A stretch of DNA of 64,000 nucleotides from Aquatica leii (GCA_035610365.1 CM069435.1:92165389-92229388), one strand, 5' to 3'. Counted from the stretch's first letter, positions 11,707 through 23,251 are shown. Translations and numbers: made by a program. Notes: generated by a model not told the origin, from the sequence alone.

Positions 11707-11883
11707 TTTGCTAAAAGCAACATGAAAGCCAAAATGAAGGCAACTAAAAGTAATGAAAGTAATAACACACCGATTATATTTATCATATTTATAATAATGC
11801 TGATCGCGCGCTTTTCTTATCTCTATCTTTTCGCAGAATCCATATGCAAGGTTGTCACGTTTGCTTAAAGTCCTAACAGAACA
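11707..11883 (-). repeat. gypsy-A 3' LTR remnant with polypurine tract
   Basis: On the minus strand the LTR starts TGTTCTGTTAGGAC at 11883. It follows the polypurine tract AAAAGAGGGGGA (plus-strand 11884-11896), as expected at a 3' LTR. It aligns with 23252-23372, including a TATTATAAATAT box. The distal end is unclear because the THAP-like element abuts it. Confidence 0.75.
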
Positions 11884-11896
11884 TCCCCCTCTTTTA

Positions 11897-14179
11897 TAAT
11901 CAGAAAGAAAAGTTGAGTAATTAAGTGACATAAGTATTTTAAATACGAGGGTTTTACGCACTGATGGTCTAGTATTTCTAACACATTCGTCATTATCGGC
12001 ATCACTCCTAACCATTCCGGATATAACTTCAGTTTCTGTAACACTTTCACCATAACTGTTATCTAATTGTACATCAGGTTGAAATTCTACATTTTGATTG
12101 ATACAATTGATGTCTAATCTAGTGTTAGTAGTATCGACTGTATTAGCAAATGACCACGTAAGATTCATCATTAAATTGAGGAACAATTTCATTAGAAACA
12201 AAGTTGTGATGTTTTGCTGGAATTAAAAACCATGTATTCCTTCGAAATTTGCCAGTATGAGTTTCGACAAGATAGGACTTTGGTTTCTTAAGCTTTCGAA
12301 AAACTTTTCCATATGTTTTGAGATCAAATGAGATCACCCATACACTATCATTGACTTTTAACTCTGAAAGCTCTTTGGTGCGATGACGCCTATTATAATT
12401 TTGCTTCATGCTATCCCTGTACCTTCCCTCCCGCTGGAAAACTAAGTTTGTATCGACCGTTTGATTAAGAAACCTCGGTAAAATTGGAAGAGGAGAACAA
12501 ATTTTTCTGTTAAATAATAATTCGGCTGGGGTAAACCCATTTTCCAAAAGGGTGGTACGGTACGCCAACAAAGATAAGAATAAATCATCACCTTTATTAA
12601 TAAGATTTTTAGCAGTTTTGACTGCAGCTTCAATGCATCCATAACACAGGATATTTAGGACTGCTTGTTATATGCACAAAATTAAATTTTTTGAATTCAG
12701 ATTGGAATTGGGGTCCATTATCTGATATAATTATTTCTGGTAGACCGTACCTAGAAAACAATTCTTACAATTTGGTGATGATGACATTTTCGGTCATTAA
12801 TTGAAGCTTAAAAATTTAGAAGAATCGAGAAAAATAATCAGTTATAATTAGGTACCACGTTCTATCATTTTTAAACAAGTCAAGTGCAATTTTTTGCCAT
12901 GCGCGATCCGGAAAGGCTCTTTTATATTAACTCTGAACTCAATGCAAAGTGGACAATTATGAACTAGATTTTCTATTTTAGTCGACAATCCTGGCCACCA
13001 AACAGAAGACATAGCTCTAGCTCTACACTTTACTGTGCCTTGGTGTTCTTGATGAATGAAACCTAAAGTTTTTGTTTGGAGAGATTGAGGAATAATTATG
13101 CGTGAACCACGCAAAAAATTACCGTCGCATTCCGAAATTTCATGTCTATATTGGAAATAAGTAGAAACTTCTGAATCTATTCTATCTTTCTGAGGCCAAC
13201 CTAAATTAATATACTGTCTGAGCTTTATACAAACGAGGTCGTTATTTTGCTCGGATTTAATTTCTTCTAAAAAGTAGATTTATTTCAAAATTTGTAGTTA
13301 TTAAATTTACAAAGGTATCGGTTTTTTCAAATTTTCTCGACAATGCGTCCGCAATTACTAAATATTTGTCTGGAACATAATGAATCTTAGTCTTAACCTA
13401 AACCTCTGAAGACGCGGAGTTAATTCATCAATATTATTTGATTGTAAAACTTGAACTAGTGGTTTGTGATCCGTTTCAATGAGGACTTTCAACCCGTAAA
13501 CATATTCGGAAAGTTTGTCACATGACCAGGTCAAAGCTAAAGCTAGCTTCCCGCTCAATTTGGGCGTAACGTTGCTCGGTTTTTGATAATAATCTAGATG
13601 CATAAAGATAAGACTTTTTTATTCCCATTTTCATCTTCTTGAATAAGACATAATCCAATGCCAAAGGAAGAGGCATTAGCAGAAATTATGATTTTCTGGC
13701 TCGGATCGAAATATTGAAGACACGGACTCTCCTGCAAGAATTTTTTTATTTTTTCAAAGGCTCGTTTTTGAGCATGATTCCAAGAAAAAGAAACATTTAT
13801 CTTTAATAGAGAAGTCAGTGGTTCTAAGACATCAGATCTGTTGGGAATAAACCGACATGAAAAATTAACCATGCCCAAAAAACGTAGAAGTTCGATTTTA
13901 TCAGTTGGTTCAGAAAATTTGACAACAGCGCTTATTCGCTCGGGCTCTACAGAAATCCCATTAACTGATATGGAGTGACCTAAAAATGCTAATGACGTAC
14001 CGTACACCGAAAAGACATTTTTCTTTATTTAAAGTTGTACCCTCTTTATAAACTGTGTTAAAACTTCATTCAATATTTGATCGTGTTGTTCAATTGTCAG
14101 TGCATGGATAAGAATATCATCTATAACATAGAAAAATACTCGATGCACAGGTATACTTTTTAAATTTGAAACAGCCAAA
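11897..14179 (-). pseudogene. gypsy-A pol: RT C-part, RNase H, integrase (broken)
   Basis: From right to left on the minus strand: the rest of the RT palm and connection (14029-14179, where the YxDD-like box reads VIDDIL), the RT thumb region (13594-14007, LAFLGHSISVNGI), RNase H (13358-13603, with IETDHKPLV), the integrase H2C2 zinc module (12848-13114, with NCPLCIEF), and the integrase C-terminal part (12143-12571, with AYRTTLLENGFTPAELLF). Several frameshifts and stops separate these blocks. The integrase core between 12571 and 12848 is in broken frames. It is related to K02A2.6-like gypsy polyproteins, and no function is expected. Confidence 0.85.
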
Positions 14180-14181
14180 TG

Positions 14182-15507
14182 CCCCAGCAAACACGGTGAC
14201 GCCATTATCACGTGTATTTATAGTCATTTTAAATGACGTAGTTACGTCATAGGCTAACGTTTTTTTGACGTGATTAATGACGTGGATATGTCACAGCCCA
14301 CTGACATCATCTTTAGTAGTCAGATGTACGTCATGTTTGTACGTTAATTTGACGACATGAACGACGTGATTTTGACGACATATTTAACAAAAAATATGAC
14401 TAATAAAACACATAACTATACAAAAAAAATATATTTTAATATAAAAATACACAGTATTAAAATACATGTAATAGAAGCTATACTGTATGTAGTATAGGAA
14501 CCGACAACCACATATTAGGTTTTTCTTTGCCAAGAATGGATGGCATACAAATGCATTTGGCAACCACTTCACTTAAAGGCCATATTTGTAAGTCATTTGA
14601 TAATTTAGATATAAGTAAAATACCAAGCTCAGAAGAATTAATTGGATAATTATAAAAAAAAAACTTCTTTTACGAAACATATTACCTACAATAAAAATAT
14701 TATTTGCATAATCTGAATCACAAATCCACTGACATGTTTACAATAACAATCGCATTCACTGTATGAATATACTGAAAACAACCGACCGTTGGTGATAATT
14801 TGTTTATATTGATTATGAAAATTATGTATACCTAGTTCGTAAAAATTAACCTCCAAAAAAGTAGTGCCTTTCTACCACTGATAGAGATGAATGAATGACA
14901 AATATGTATAGACTGTAGGTATGTTTAAAATAAAAATTATTTACCTTTTCGCTTTAGAACAATAACTGGACAACACCAATGCACAAATAATCTCAAAAGT
15001 AAAATGGTGTAATATGTGAACCATAGAGAAACATGTGAGCACGTATGCGTATAATATTTTTGCGCATTCAAAAAAACGGATCATATTTGAACTCTTTGCC
15101 GCCAGTTTAATTTCATAATTATATTTGTTGTAAACTATTCATATAGTTTGACAATACAATTACTAATGAATAAATATTGTAGTAATGGATATGGCATATT
15201 TTACAATTGTGGAATTTAAATCAAAGACAATTAAATATTTATAACAACAGGGACAGACAAAAGATATCATATACAAGCTACAACGTCAAATTAAACAAAA
15301 AAACAACCATATAGGTATTACAAGCAAAAGCACGATTTAATTAAGTGGTAATCACCATAAAATAACGTAAATATGACGTGATCAAATAATAGTCATATTG
15401 ACGTCGTTAAATGAAAGTCAGATATACGTCATTTTTGAGGCAGTGACGTTAGATTCCAAAAAATCACCATAATATGACGTCATTAAGACGTGGACATGTT
15501 TGCTGGG
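14182..15507. mobile_element. Non-autonomous DNA element 1 (TIR CCCAGCAAACA, TG target duplication)
   Basis: A 1326-bp insertion in the gypsy-A reverse transcriptase. The ends read CCCCAGCAAACA and TGTTTGCTGGG. TG flanks both sides (14180-14181 and 15508-15509). Counting one TG restores the conserved RT frame across the site, which fixes the 2-bp duplication. Both subterminal 200-bp regions are packed with TGACGT/ACGTCA motifs. The AT-rich middle (about 14400-15350) has no gene that I can support. It encodes no transposase, so it must be mobilised from elsewhere. Superfamily is uncertain; 2-bp duplications and C-rich ends suggest an EnSpm/CACTA-like or ISL2EU-like group. Confidence 0.78.
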
Positions 15508-15509
15508 TG

Positions 15510-16429
15510 GTGTTATGAAACACGTTAAATCCTGACATTCTTTGGCTAATTTAATTTGACAGAACCTAGAGGTTGTATCTATACGACTAAAATACTTAGA
15601 TCCCTGAACGTGAACTATTTCGACTTTAGCTATAGGAACATACGTGTGCATCACGGCTTTATTTAATTTGGTGTAGTCAATATAAAGACGAATTCTATTG
15701 TTATTTTTTCGAACTACAACAATGGGACTGAACCATGGAGTATGATATTTAACGGGTTCTATAATGTTTACCTTCTGTAAGCGTTCAAGTTCATCTTTTA
15801 AAGGTTTAAGTAAAGGAACGGGCACAACACTGATTGTATAAATGGATGAACATTTTCATCAATCCCAATTTTAAATTCAGTTTTAAAAGTACCCAGCTGA
15901 TGAAATGTTTGCTCAATTTCTTCCAATTTAAGGCAACCGACTTTTGGAAGAAACCCATCACCAAATTGTAAGATGTTTAAATCTATTATTGCGGAGCGAC
16001 CTAAAATTGGTTTACATAATTCTTCAATGACATAAATGTTCGTAAAACATTTGTTTTTAGAGTTACTTAATGTACCATGCAAGATACCTAAAATATTTAA
16101 TTTCTTGCCTGAAGGGCCTATCACTACTCTGTTCAGTAATAGTAATATCAGTAATATTGAACTATTACTATCATTATGAGAACAATTTGTACAACTTAGT
16201 CCAGTGTTACTATTACAATCATTATGTATAGGCTCACATTGGATGGATCTAACCTTTTTGCTTCGATATACAGTGGCCCAATGTCCTTGCTTATTACAAG
16301 AACAACACGTCGATTGATTGGCAAGACACTTCTCTCTGGGATGGTCCGCTAACCCACAAAATTGACATTTTCTGGAAGCAGTCGTTTTATATTGAACCTC
16401 TCTCCCCTTTTAGTTGACAAAACAAGATC
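15510..16429 (-). pseudogene. gypsy-A gag zinc knuckles, protease, RT N-part (broken)
   Basis: At about 16250-16370 the minus strand encodes two Cys/His knuckles (CQFCGLADHPREKC and CSCNKQGHW), the nucleic-acid-binding end of gag. At 15798-16124 lies the C-terminal part of the aspartic protease domain (ILGRSAIIDLNIL). At 15510-15825 is the N-terminal RT (LQKVNIIEPVKYHTPWFSPIVVV, shown in part, then LYIDYTKLN). The RT is cut at 15507 by element 1. Frames differ between blocks, so no product is expected. Confidence 0.8.
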
Positions 16430-16989
16430 TGCCCACACAGCACACCATGGATAATAGTTATCCACTGTATATCCTCAACTGACAAAAAATGGATTGGACA
16501 ACCACTGGACAATCACAGAATGTCTAGTTTTGGATGTCGATTTATTGTATATTTAGTGGATGTCTGCTATATGATATACCTGGATGTTATTTAAGGTACA
16601 TCCAGGGGTAGCTTAAAATCTGATATATCAGGACGTAATTTTTTAAATATCCACTGGATGTTTTTTATATCCCTGGATACTAAAGGAAATAATTTTCTAC
16701 CTGAATGCAGCCATTTTCAAGCTCTTGTCTTAACCTAAAATTATCCATGTGTATTGCGGGTATTGCGTATGAAACCTATACGTGAAACTGTGTTTACCTC
16801 TATGTGTACTTCTGTGGTGATAGTTGTGATTTTTAATGGTAACGTACCGACACTAACTATTATTAGGCGGTTAACTCTCACCCTTTGAAATTTTTATGTG
16901 TATATAATTTACTTTCTGTTGTCTCTCATAAATGTTTTACGTTTACAAACACTGTGTTAATTTATTTTCAGTTTACATAAATCGGTGGT

Positions 16990-17650
16990 ATGTCTGTTCA
17001 TAAAAGAACTAGAAACTTTTATAAAAAAGTATCTACTATCACCAATAATACGTTAGTACTCTTAGACGAATTGAATGTGTCAAGTACATCATCACTGTAC
17101 CAATATTCTAAATGTAACAGAAACGAGGTAGATAAAGTAAGTGATGTCAAAGATATACTTACACATTCTGAATTTGAACCACCCACACAAACTGAGCAGA
17201 TTAACATTGTCGATGAAGGTGATGATATACCAGTTGATAAAAAAAATAATACTGTGCATAGTGTAAAATAAGTAATTTTTTTTCTTTCAGATTATTGACT
17301 TGAAAAAGTTAGGAGGTGAAGATACCAAGAAAATGATTAAGTAGAATGTTGGAAAGATTATTAACGTTTAAACTTGGTTCTATGTATACTTGGGATGGTG
17401 CTAGGGGAAAACGTGTTTTTGGAACTCTTTCAATATCACAAGTAATAAAATGTAGGTTAATGCATAGTTCATTTTTTGTACATGTTTGTTTTTATTATGT
17501 GAAATGTTACTAGTATAAATTCTTCTTTACAGCAGCTTGTGCAACAACTCAAAGACATAATACGACTGAAGACGAAGTTGAAAGATTCATAAAGGAATGG
17601 TTACGTAGGGCAAAAGAGAGGTGCATTCAAACTGAAAAGAAAAAGGTATG
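16990..17650 (+). pseudogene. Decayed DUF4806-like gene inside element 2
   Basis: The first exon (16990-17271) encodes a 93-residue polar, Ser/Thr-rich N-terminus. After an acceptor-like CAG at about 17290, a stretch with one frameshift and a stop reads into MLERLLTFKLGSMYTWDGARGKR (shown in part). A third block (about 17533-17647) reads EVERFIKEWLRRAKERC. The order 'W-x-G-A-R-G-K ... L-S ... I ... D-E-V-E-x-x-I-K-x-W-L' resembles DUF4806, a domain I associate with insect transposon-borne proteins. The call is by eye only. The frame breaks indicate a pseudogene. Beyond 17650 to about 18000 I see only AT-rich sequence. Confidence 0.5.
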
Positions 17651-18003
17651 TAAATGTATATGCATGTGGTAATAGATGCAATTAGGTAGATCAGATCACA
17701 ATGTGTTTAAACTGATTCATACTTTGATAATTGTGTATAGCCATTCATATTATTTTACCCCTCCGCTTTGCCTAGTGTACAATATTACGAAAGGTTCATA
17801 CTTTTGTAGTATATATTCAATTAGCAAATAAAATTAAAGTTTTTTCTATCTTTCCAGTGTATGCTGCCCTCCAATAAGCAATAACTGGACTGGAAAATAT
17901 ATTATATTAAATGTATTTTTTTTTGTTATTAAAACAATTTTAAAAATTGATTTGTATTATATATGCCTACTTTGAAATCCAGTATGAATAAAGGCGAGCC
18001 CAC

Positions 18004-18300
18004 GGCTGGACGGAGAATGTCATCGCATTGATTGTGTATGTCCAGTGTATATCTGAAAGTATCCATTCATCGTCCTGTGAATTGCCCGTGTATAACCATA
18101 CCAGTAAGTTACGTTTATCCCATGTCTGGACAGAGAACGTCATCGCATGGATTGTGTATGTCCACTGCATGTCTGAAATTATCCGCTCGTTGTCATGTGG
18201 ATTGCCTGTGTATAACCAAATCAGTGAACTATGTTTATCTCAGGGCTGTGCAGTTAATGTCCCCACATGGATTGTGTATGACCATTGTATGTCGGTCATT
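18004..18300. repeat. 120-bp tandem repeat, about 2.5 copies
   Basis: Units start at 18004, 18124 and 18244, a period of exactly 120 bp. Each contains ATTGTGTATG followed by a TCCA- or ACCA-type motif; the third copy is more diverged and stops near 18300. The period is a multiple of three, so spurious ORFs stay open on both strands. It forms the right subterminal region of element 2 and may be a transposase-binding array. Confidence 0.8.
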
Positions 18301-18353
18301 TCTTTTAATATATCCTTTGTACATTCACAGGATATATTTGTGCTGTGTGGGTG

Positions 18354-18528
18354 GTAACGGCGTCTCGAAAAGTACTCCTATGTACCGCCTGAACTGGGCT
18401 TCTTGCGTCTTTTTCTCGCACTCTATTGAAATGGAAATTTGACTTGTGGGTTGATTGGCCGCCTGTGACCGTCGCGACTGATCCTCCACACAACTCTCGG
18501 CTTTGTTTTCCTTGGAGTTCGGTTTGCT
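18354..18528 (-). pseudogene. gypsy-A gag, middle fragment
   Basis: This short polar stretch lies between element 2 and the LINE. On the minus strand it continues the gag frame from 22766 after the 11-bp LINE target duplication is counted once, and it leads toward the zinc knuckles beyond element 2. It carries no domain of its own. Confidence 0.6.
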
Positions 18529-18642
18529 GTTTTTTTTTTTTTTTTTTTTTAATTTTATTTAATCTAATTTCCTTGTACCTTTCGGTGTCGGATTATGCCC
18601 CTGTTTACTATATATGTAACTTATAAATCTTATTACATTTGA

Positions 18643-21545
18643 TTAGCAATTCTTAATTAATTTATTCCAAGTCTTTCTGTCTCTTGTCAGGTTCCTTACT
18701 TCTCTCCATTGTATGTTTCTATTTTCCGCTGCTACGTTTACTTGTTTCTCCCATTTCCTTCTTGGTCTGCCTACTGCGTTCTTCCCTTTTGTTCTTGCTT
18801 CATATACTCTCTTCGCTATCCTGTTGTCATCCATTCGAAGCAAATGTCCCATCCAACCTAACTGCCTTTCTTCTACCAGTGTCAATATAGGTTTCACTTT
18901 CAATTGTTCCGTTATATTTTCATTTCTCACTCTGTCCAATCTTGTTATTCCTTTAATTTTCCTGAAATATCTCATCTCCATTGCTCTAATTTTGCTCTCG
19001 TTTCTTCTGTTTATCGTCCATGATTCGCTGCCATAAATTAACGATGGTCGCACTACTTTTTTATATACTTCTGATTTTATTTGTTCTGGAATTTCTTTTT
19101 TCCTGAGGAACGTGTTTTTAAGTGTGTTGAATATTTTTCCCACCTTGCCTATTCTTTCCATTATTTCGTTATCTATTTCTCCTTTGTTATCTATTATTGT
19201 ACTTAGATATTTAAAGTTTGTTACTTGTTCTAGTGTTCGTCCTTTTATCTTGATATTGTGTTGAAGGACTGTCTTCGCCATAATCATAGTTTTGGTTTTT
19301 TCTATATTTATCTCCATGTTTATTTTGCTGAGCTCGCGATCGTAGATATTAATGTTTTCTTGGAGTTTTTCCGCTGATTCTGCTAGTAGTACCATATCAT
19401 CCGCAAATAGTAGTTCCTGTATTGTTATTTTATTCAATCTCCAACTTCCCACTTCCATAAGCATTTCTTTTTACAAATCTTCACTATGTCGTCCATGAGT
19501 ACTGAGAATAGGAGTGGGCTCAGCACGCATCCCTGTTTCAGTCCTATTTTTGTTTCGAATTGTTCTGACTCGTTGTTATGTGCCCTTACTTTATTTCTAT
19601 TGTCTTTGTATAGTGCTTTGATCACATCTATATCATTGCTTATTCCTCTTCTTTCTAGGCTTTTCCACACATCCTTTCTCCTTACCCTGTCGAACGCTTT
19701 TTGCAGGTCAATAAAGCAAATATGAATTTCCTTCTTTTTCTTTATCGTTTTTTCCCCTAATTGTCTGATTGTAAAAATTAGGTTCTGTGTGCTTCTCCCT
19801 CTACGGAACCCATGTTGTGACTCTTCCAGCGAGTTTTCGATTTCTTCTCTTAGTCGCTTCTCGATAATGCTGCTTAATACTTTGCCGGGTATACTCGTTT
19901 AGTGTAATGCCCCTATAATTTGAGCATTCCTTTATGTCTCTTTTTTTGTGTAGAGGTAGTATTATTCCTATATTCCAGTCTGTGGGTATTATTTTTTGTG
20001 CTATTATTTCGTTTAGCAACTCACGGAATTCCTCTACAGCTGTCTGTCCCATATATCTCAACATTTCGCCTGTGATTTCATCTTCTCCTGGTGCTTTCCC
20101 TAGTTTGAGTTTCTTGATTGCTTCAACGATTTCTTCTTTTGTGATTCTTTGTATCTTTTGTGTATCCCCATGTCCTGTTCTTATTTCCTTTATCTCTTGT
20201 TCTACGTCATTATTTCTTGCTTCTGTTAGTTCTTCAAAGTATTCCTTCCATCTTTGCATTATTTCCCTCTCTTCGGTTATCACTTTCCCGTTTTTATCTT
20301 TTATGTTTCTTAGTTTGGGTGGTTTCTTTTGTTTTAATTGCTTTAATGTATTATAGAAAAGTTTTTGGTTCTCTAAATAATTTACTCTCATCCTGTTTCC
20401 GAACTCTTCCCATGTCTTTTCCTTCGCTTCTTTTATACTTTTCTTTACTTCGGTTCGTATTTTCTTGTATGTGCTATAGTCTTCTTCCGATCCAGTTATT
20501 ATATACTTTTTCCATTTTTCCTTCTTTTCTTTGGCTTTTTGTTGTATCTCCACCATCTGCTTTCCTTCCTGTATATGTTTACAATTTTCTTTACTCCACA
20601 GCTAGTTCTTGCTGCTTCTAGAATGTTGTCTTTAAAGTGTCTTCATTTCCTTTCTATATCTTCGCCCTCTCTTTTAGTTTGGGCAATTTTTTTCTCTAAA
20701 CTTTCTTGGTAAACTTTTTGTATTTCACTCTCCTTTAGCCTACAACTTTTAATTTTTTGTTTTACTATTATCTTCCTTTTTATCTCATCTTTATCTTTCG
20801 CGTTTGTCCAGAGTTCCATTTTTAGTAGGAAAATGGTCACTTCCTATTTCGGCGTTTCATTTCACCCTTACATCCTTTACTCTGTTCCAATTTTCTGTAT
20901 TTACAATAAAGTAGTCAATGATTGACTTCTCGTTCCTGGAGCGGACTTCCCTGGTGTATTTGTGTATGTCCTTGTGCATCAACTTCGTGTTGGTGATCAC
21001 TAAGTCATTTCCAACACATAGGTCTATTAGCCTTCTACCGTTACCATTTTTAGTATTTTCGCCCTGCTGCCCCATGTGCCTTTGTATGCCTTCATTGTTA
21101 TTGTCTACTCTGCCATTCATATCTCCCATTATAATTACATTTCTTTCTCCTCTATCAATTTCCATTTGTAGCAGTTCGTAAAACTGGTCTTTCATTTCCT
21201 TCCTCTCATTATCATTGGGCGCATACGCTACTATTATCGTCCACCCTTCCTCATTGTCTATTTTAATGTCTAGTGCCAACAGCCTTTCATTGATATACCT
21301 TTCTTCCCTGATATTTTTTACTTTATCGGCTTTTACTATTAACCCTACCCCTTTTGCTCCCTATTCTTCTTGTTCTACTCCTGACCAATATAGTCAGTGT
21401 CCTTCGTTCAGTTCCATTTCTCCTTTCCCTTTTCTTTTGGTTTCCGTTATACCTAAATAGTCGATGTTTTGCATTTGCATCTCCTCGATTATTTCATCTT
21501 CTTTCCCTATGATGCTTTTCACATTCCAGGTGCCAATTTTTATCA
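18643..21545 (-). pseudogene. LINE ORF2: endonuclease and reverse transcriptase (broken)
   Basis: The endonuclease (about 20857-21545) shows YAPND, GDMNGRVDN, IDYFIV and GSDHFLL in order, although stops and frame changes occur near 21350 and 20850. The reverse transcriptase starts at about 20556 with KLGKAPGEDEITGEML and SNYRGITL. It continues through LKQGCVLSPLLFSVLMDD (19434-19670) and LLFADDMVLLAES (18643-19464) to a C-terminal GRPRRKWEKQV motif. Catalytic motifs are present, but at least three frame breaks rule out a single product. The family role is target-site nicking and cDNA synthesis. Confidence 0.88.
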
Positions 21546-21698
21546 CGTCTCTTTTTGTTTTATTTCCTTCGGTTCTTCTTTGTTGTATTGTTTATTTCCT
21601 TTCTTATTTTTTTGTTTTTTGTTTTTGATGTATTCTCATTTGCGAATTTCCTTGTTCATTGCCTTTTTTGTCATCGTTTTCTCCTATCCTATCTTTTT

Positions 21699-22421
21699 CT
21701 ACCAGTTGTTTCTCCCGGTACGGGATATTTTCTGTAGTTGTTCATCCAAAGTGTTTCCCTCTGGGGACCTTTCTGTTACTGTTCTCTTTAGTGTATTTGC
21801 TTCTGAACTATCTTCCTTTGTCCATTTTTCTTTCTTTCTTAAATCTTCGACTTTGTATATTTGGTCGTTCACAATTAGCATATTGAATTTTAACTGCGCT
21901 TTAAACCCTTTTTTTCGCGCTTCTTTCAGGTGTGGTATTAATCTCCTTCTTTCTTCTTGTGTTTCCTTGGTGTAGTCTTGGTCGATCCATATGTCAGATC
22001 CTTTAAGTTTTTTCGCAATCTGAAGGATTGCTAGTTTCGTACTTTCTTTAGTTAATTTAACGTGTATTGGTCTTTTCTTGTCCTTGCCGTAGCCCCCAAT
22101 TCTTCTGGCTTGGTCAGTATCGGCTTTTATGTCTATGTTCATACCTATTTTTTGAATAATTGTTTGTAATTTGGCCCTTAACTCATTTTCATTTTCGTTT
22201 TCTTCATCTGTTACACCTTTTATTACAATATTCCTTTTTCTTACTTCTCTTTCTAGATTAATTATTTTTCCTTCTTGCGCTAATATTTGTGGTTTTAATT
22301 TTACGTTTTCTTCTTTTACTTGTTTCATTTCTGATACTAGTGTATCTAATTTTGTATTCATTTGGTTCATGTTCTCCTCTATTCTTTGAAACATTTCCTC
22401 AATTTTGTCGAACTCACTCAT
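21699..22421 (-). CDS. LINE ORF1-like protein, 240 aa
   Basis: This is an uninterrupted ORF at the 5' end of the LINE. Residues 1-75 form a long predicted coiled coil (FQRIEENMNQMNTKLDTLV...). Residues about 80-170 resemble the RNA-binding core of LINE ORF1 proteins (KRNIVIKGV, then HVKLTKESTKLAIL). A basic and acidic tail follows. By analogy it would bind LINE RNA as a trimer. It is the only open frame in the LINE, but with ORF2 broken the copy cannot move by itself. Confidence 0.75.
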   Translation of the reverse strand: MSEFDKIEEMFQRIEENMNQMNTKLDTLVSEMKQVKEENVKLKPQILAQEGKIINLEREVRKRNIVIKGVTDEENENENELRAKLQTIIQKIGMNIDIKADTDQARRIGGYGKDKKRPIHVKLTKESTKLAILQIAKKLKGSDIWIDQDYTKETQEERRRLIPHLKEARKKGFKAQLKFNMLIVNDQIYKVEDLRKKEKWTKEDSSEANTLKRTVTERSPEGNTLDEQLQKISRTGRNNW

Positions 22422-22765
22422 CTTTAATTTTAATTAATCACTTTAATTGAATTTTACCGTAATTTATTTCTCTGTTCACAATTTGTACGTGGCGGTTAAC
22501 CTTTTAATTATTAATTCTTGTGCATTCCTGGTTATGCTTCCTTTTAAACATTTATTTGTTATTTAATCGTCTTGTAGCGCGCAGTGCTATCGCCAAAGTC
22601 GACCTTTCGGAGGTGATATCACTTATCTCTCGACGTTGTTTGTATATTTATTCGTATATTTAATATTCAATATTTACAAATTGGTACTTAATTAACCCGT
22701 TTCTCCTTCCTTCTTAAATTTTTATTTATATAATCTAATCTCACCTTCCACTTCTTCGGTTTGCT

Positions 22766-23251
22766 TATTACAGCAATAATACAATCGCCAAGGGTTAGAT
22801 TCGCTTGCAATTGCAATCTTTCACTGGTTTTGCGATCTAACATGCCCACAACTATACGATCACGTATTAATTCGTCTTTTAAAGACCCAATGCTCTGCCA
22901 GAAAATGCAAGCAAATAATAAATAACTCTACAAGCTCACCTGATTGCTGGACACGACTATTAAATTTGTAATGATCGAAAATTAAGTTTCTACGTGGAAT
23001 GAAGTGGTTTTTGAAGGATTGCATTGTGGCTGTGTAGGTTTCAGGAACGGGCATAAACTGTAGCATATTACTTCTTCGGCTTCCTCGCCAAAGACCTACA
23101 TCAAAATATTTATTTTTTCGTCGTCTGACTTTAAACTTTGTGTTTTCGCCATTGGAGCCATGCTTGTGGTACCGAAAAATCAAATTTCTGTGGTAGAGAC
23201 TCTTGCACAGAAATTGCTTGAGACATTGAAATTGAAAACATACTAAAAGCA
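22766..23251 (-). pseudogene. gypsy-A gag, N-terminal part
   Basis: The minus strand encodes a typical gypsy gag: a start region near 23250, then NHFIPRRNLIFDHYKFNSR (capsid-like), HFLAEHW, and the later block DRIVVGMLDRKTSE. The block 22766-22860 is in a different frame from 22860-23252. It is followed at 22755-22765 by the LINE target duplication. Confidence 0.78.

Larger units (their letters stand above)
16432..18351. mobile_element. Non-autonomous DNA element 2 (TIR CCCACACAGCACA, TG target duplication)
   Basis: A 1920-bp insertion in gypsy-A gag. The termini form a perfect 13-bp inverted repeat (16432-16444 and 18339-18351), flanked by TG on both sides (16430-16431 and 18352-18353). The left subterminal region is full of short TGGAT/ATATCC-type motifs. 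The right subterminal region contains a 120-bp tandem array. In the middle, on the plus strand, are exons of a decayed DUF4806-like protein. Architecture matches elements 1 and 3: C-rich ends, 2-bp duplication and dense subterminal motifs. Confidence 0.78.
18529..22754 (-). mobile_element. APE-type non-LTR retrotransposon (LINE), 4.2 kb
   Basis: The minus strand carries ORF1 and an ORF2 with endonuclease and reverse transcriptase. It ends in a poly(A) tail, visible on the plus strand as 21 T at 18530-18550. An 11-bp target duplication, TTCGGTTTGCT, flanks it at 18518-18528 and 22755-22765, lying in gypsy-A gag. The 5' region 22422-22754 is non-coding. With both ORFs and a tail it is close to full length, but ORF2 is broken. 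Clade is uncertain; the endonuclease and the GRPRRKWE-type C-terminus suggest an RTE/CR1-like lineage. Confidence 0.88.

Noticed and set aside
10015..11714. 8-bp target duplication for the second THAP element
   Set aside because: TTCTCTCT and TTTGCTAA agree at only about half the positions.
11644..12201. 185-codon minus-strand ORF as an independent gene
   Set aside because: It spans the gypsy-A integrase tail, polypurine tract and LTR and carries no domain of its own.
18004..18300. Possible CRISPR-like array
   Set aside because: Long diverged tandem units without spacers, in a eukaryotic transposon.
18028..18442. Overlapping ORFs of 109 and 136 codons on the plus strand (and others on the minus strand)
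   Set aside because: They are kept open by the 120-bp tandem repeat, whose period is a multiple of three; no protein motif is present.
18530..18550. T-run resembling a terminator
   Set aside because: It is the poly(A) tail of the minus-strand LINE, next to the target duplication.
20160..22389. Long hydrophobic plus-strand ORFs
   Set aside because: Antisense shadows of the AT-rich LINE ORFs; Phe/Leu/Ser runs mirror Lys/Glu-rich coding on the minus strand.
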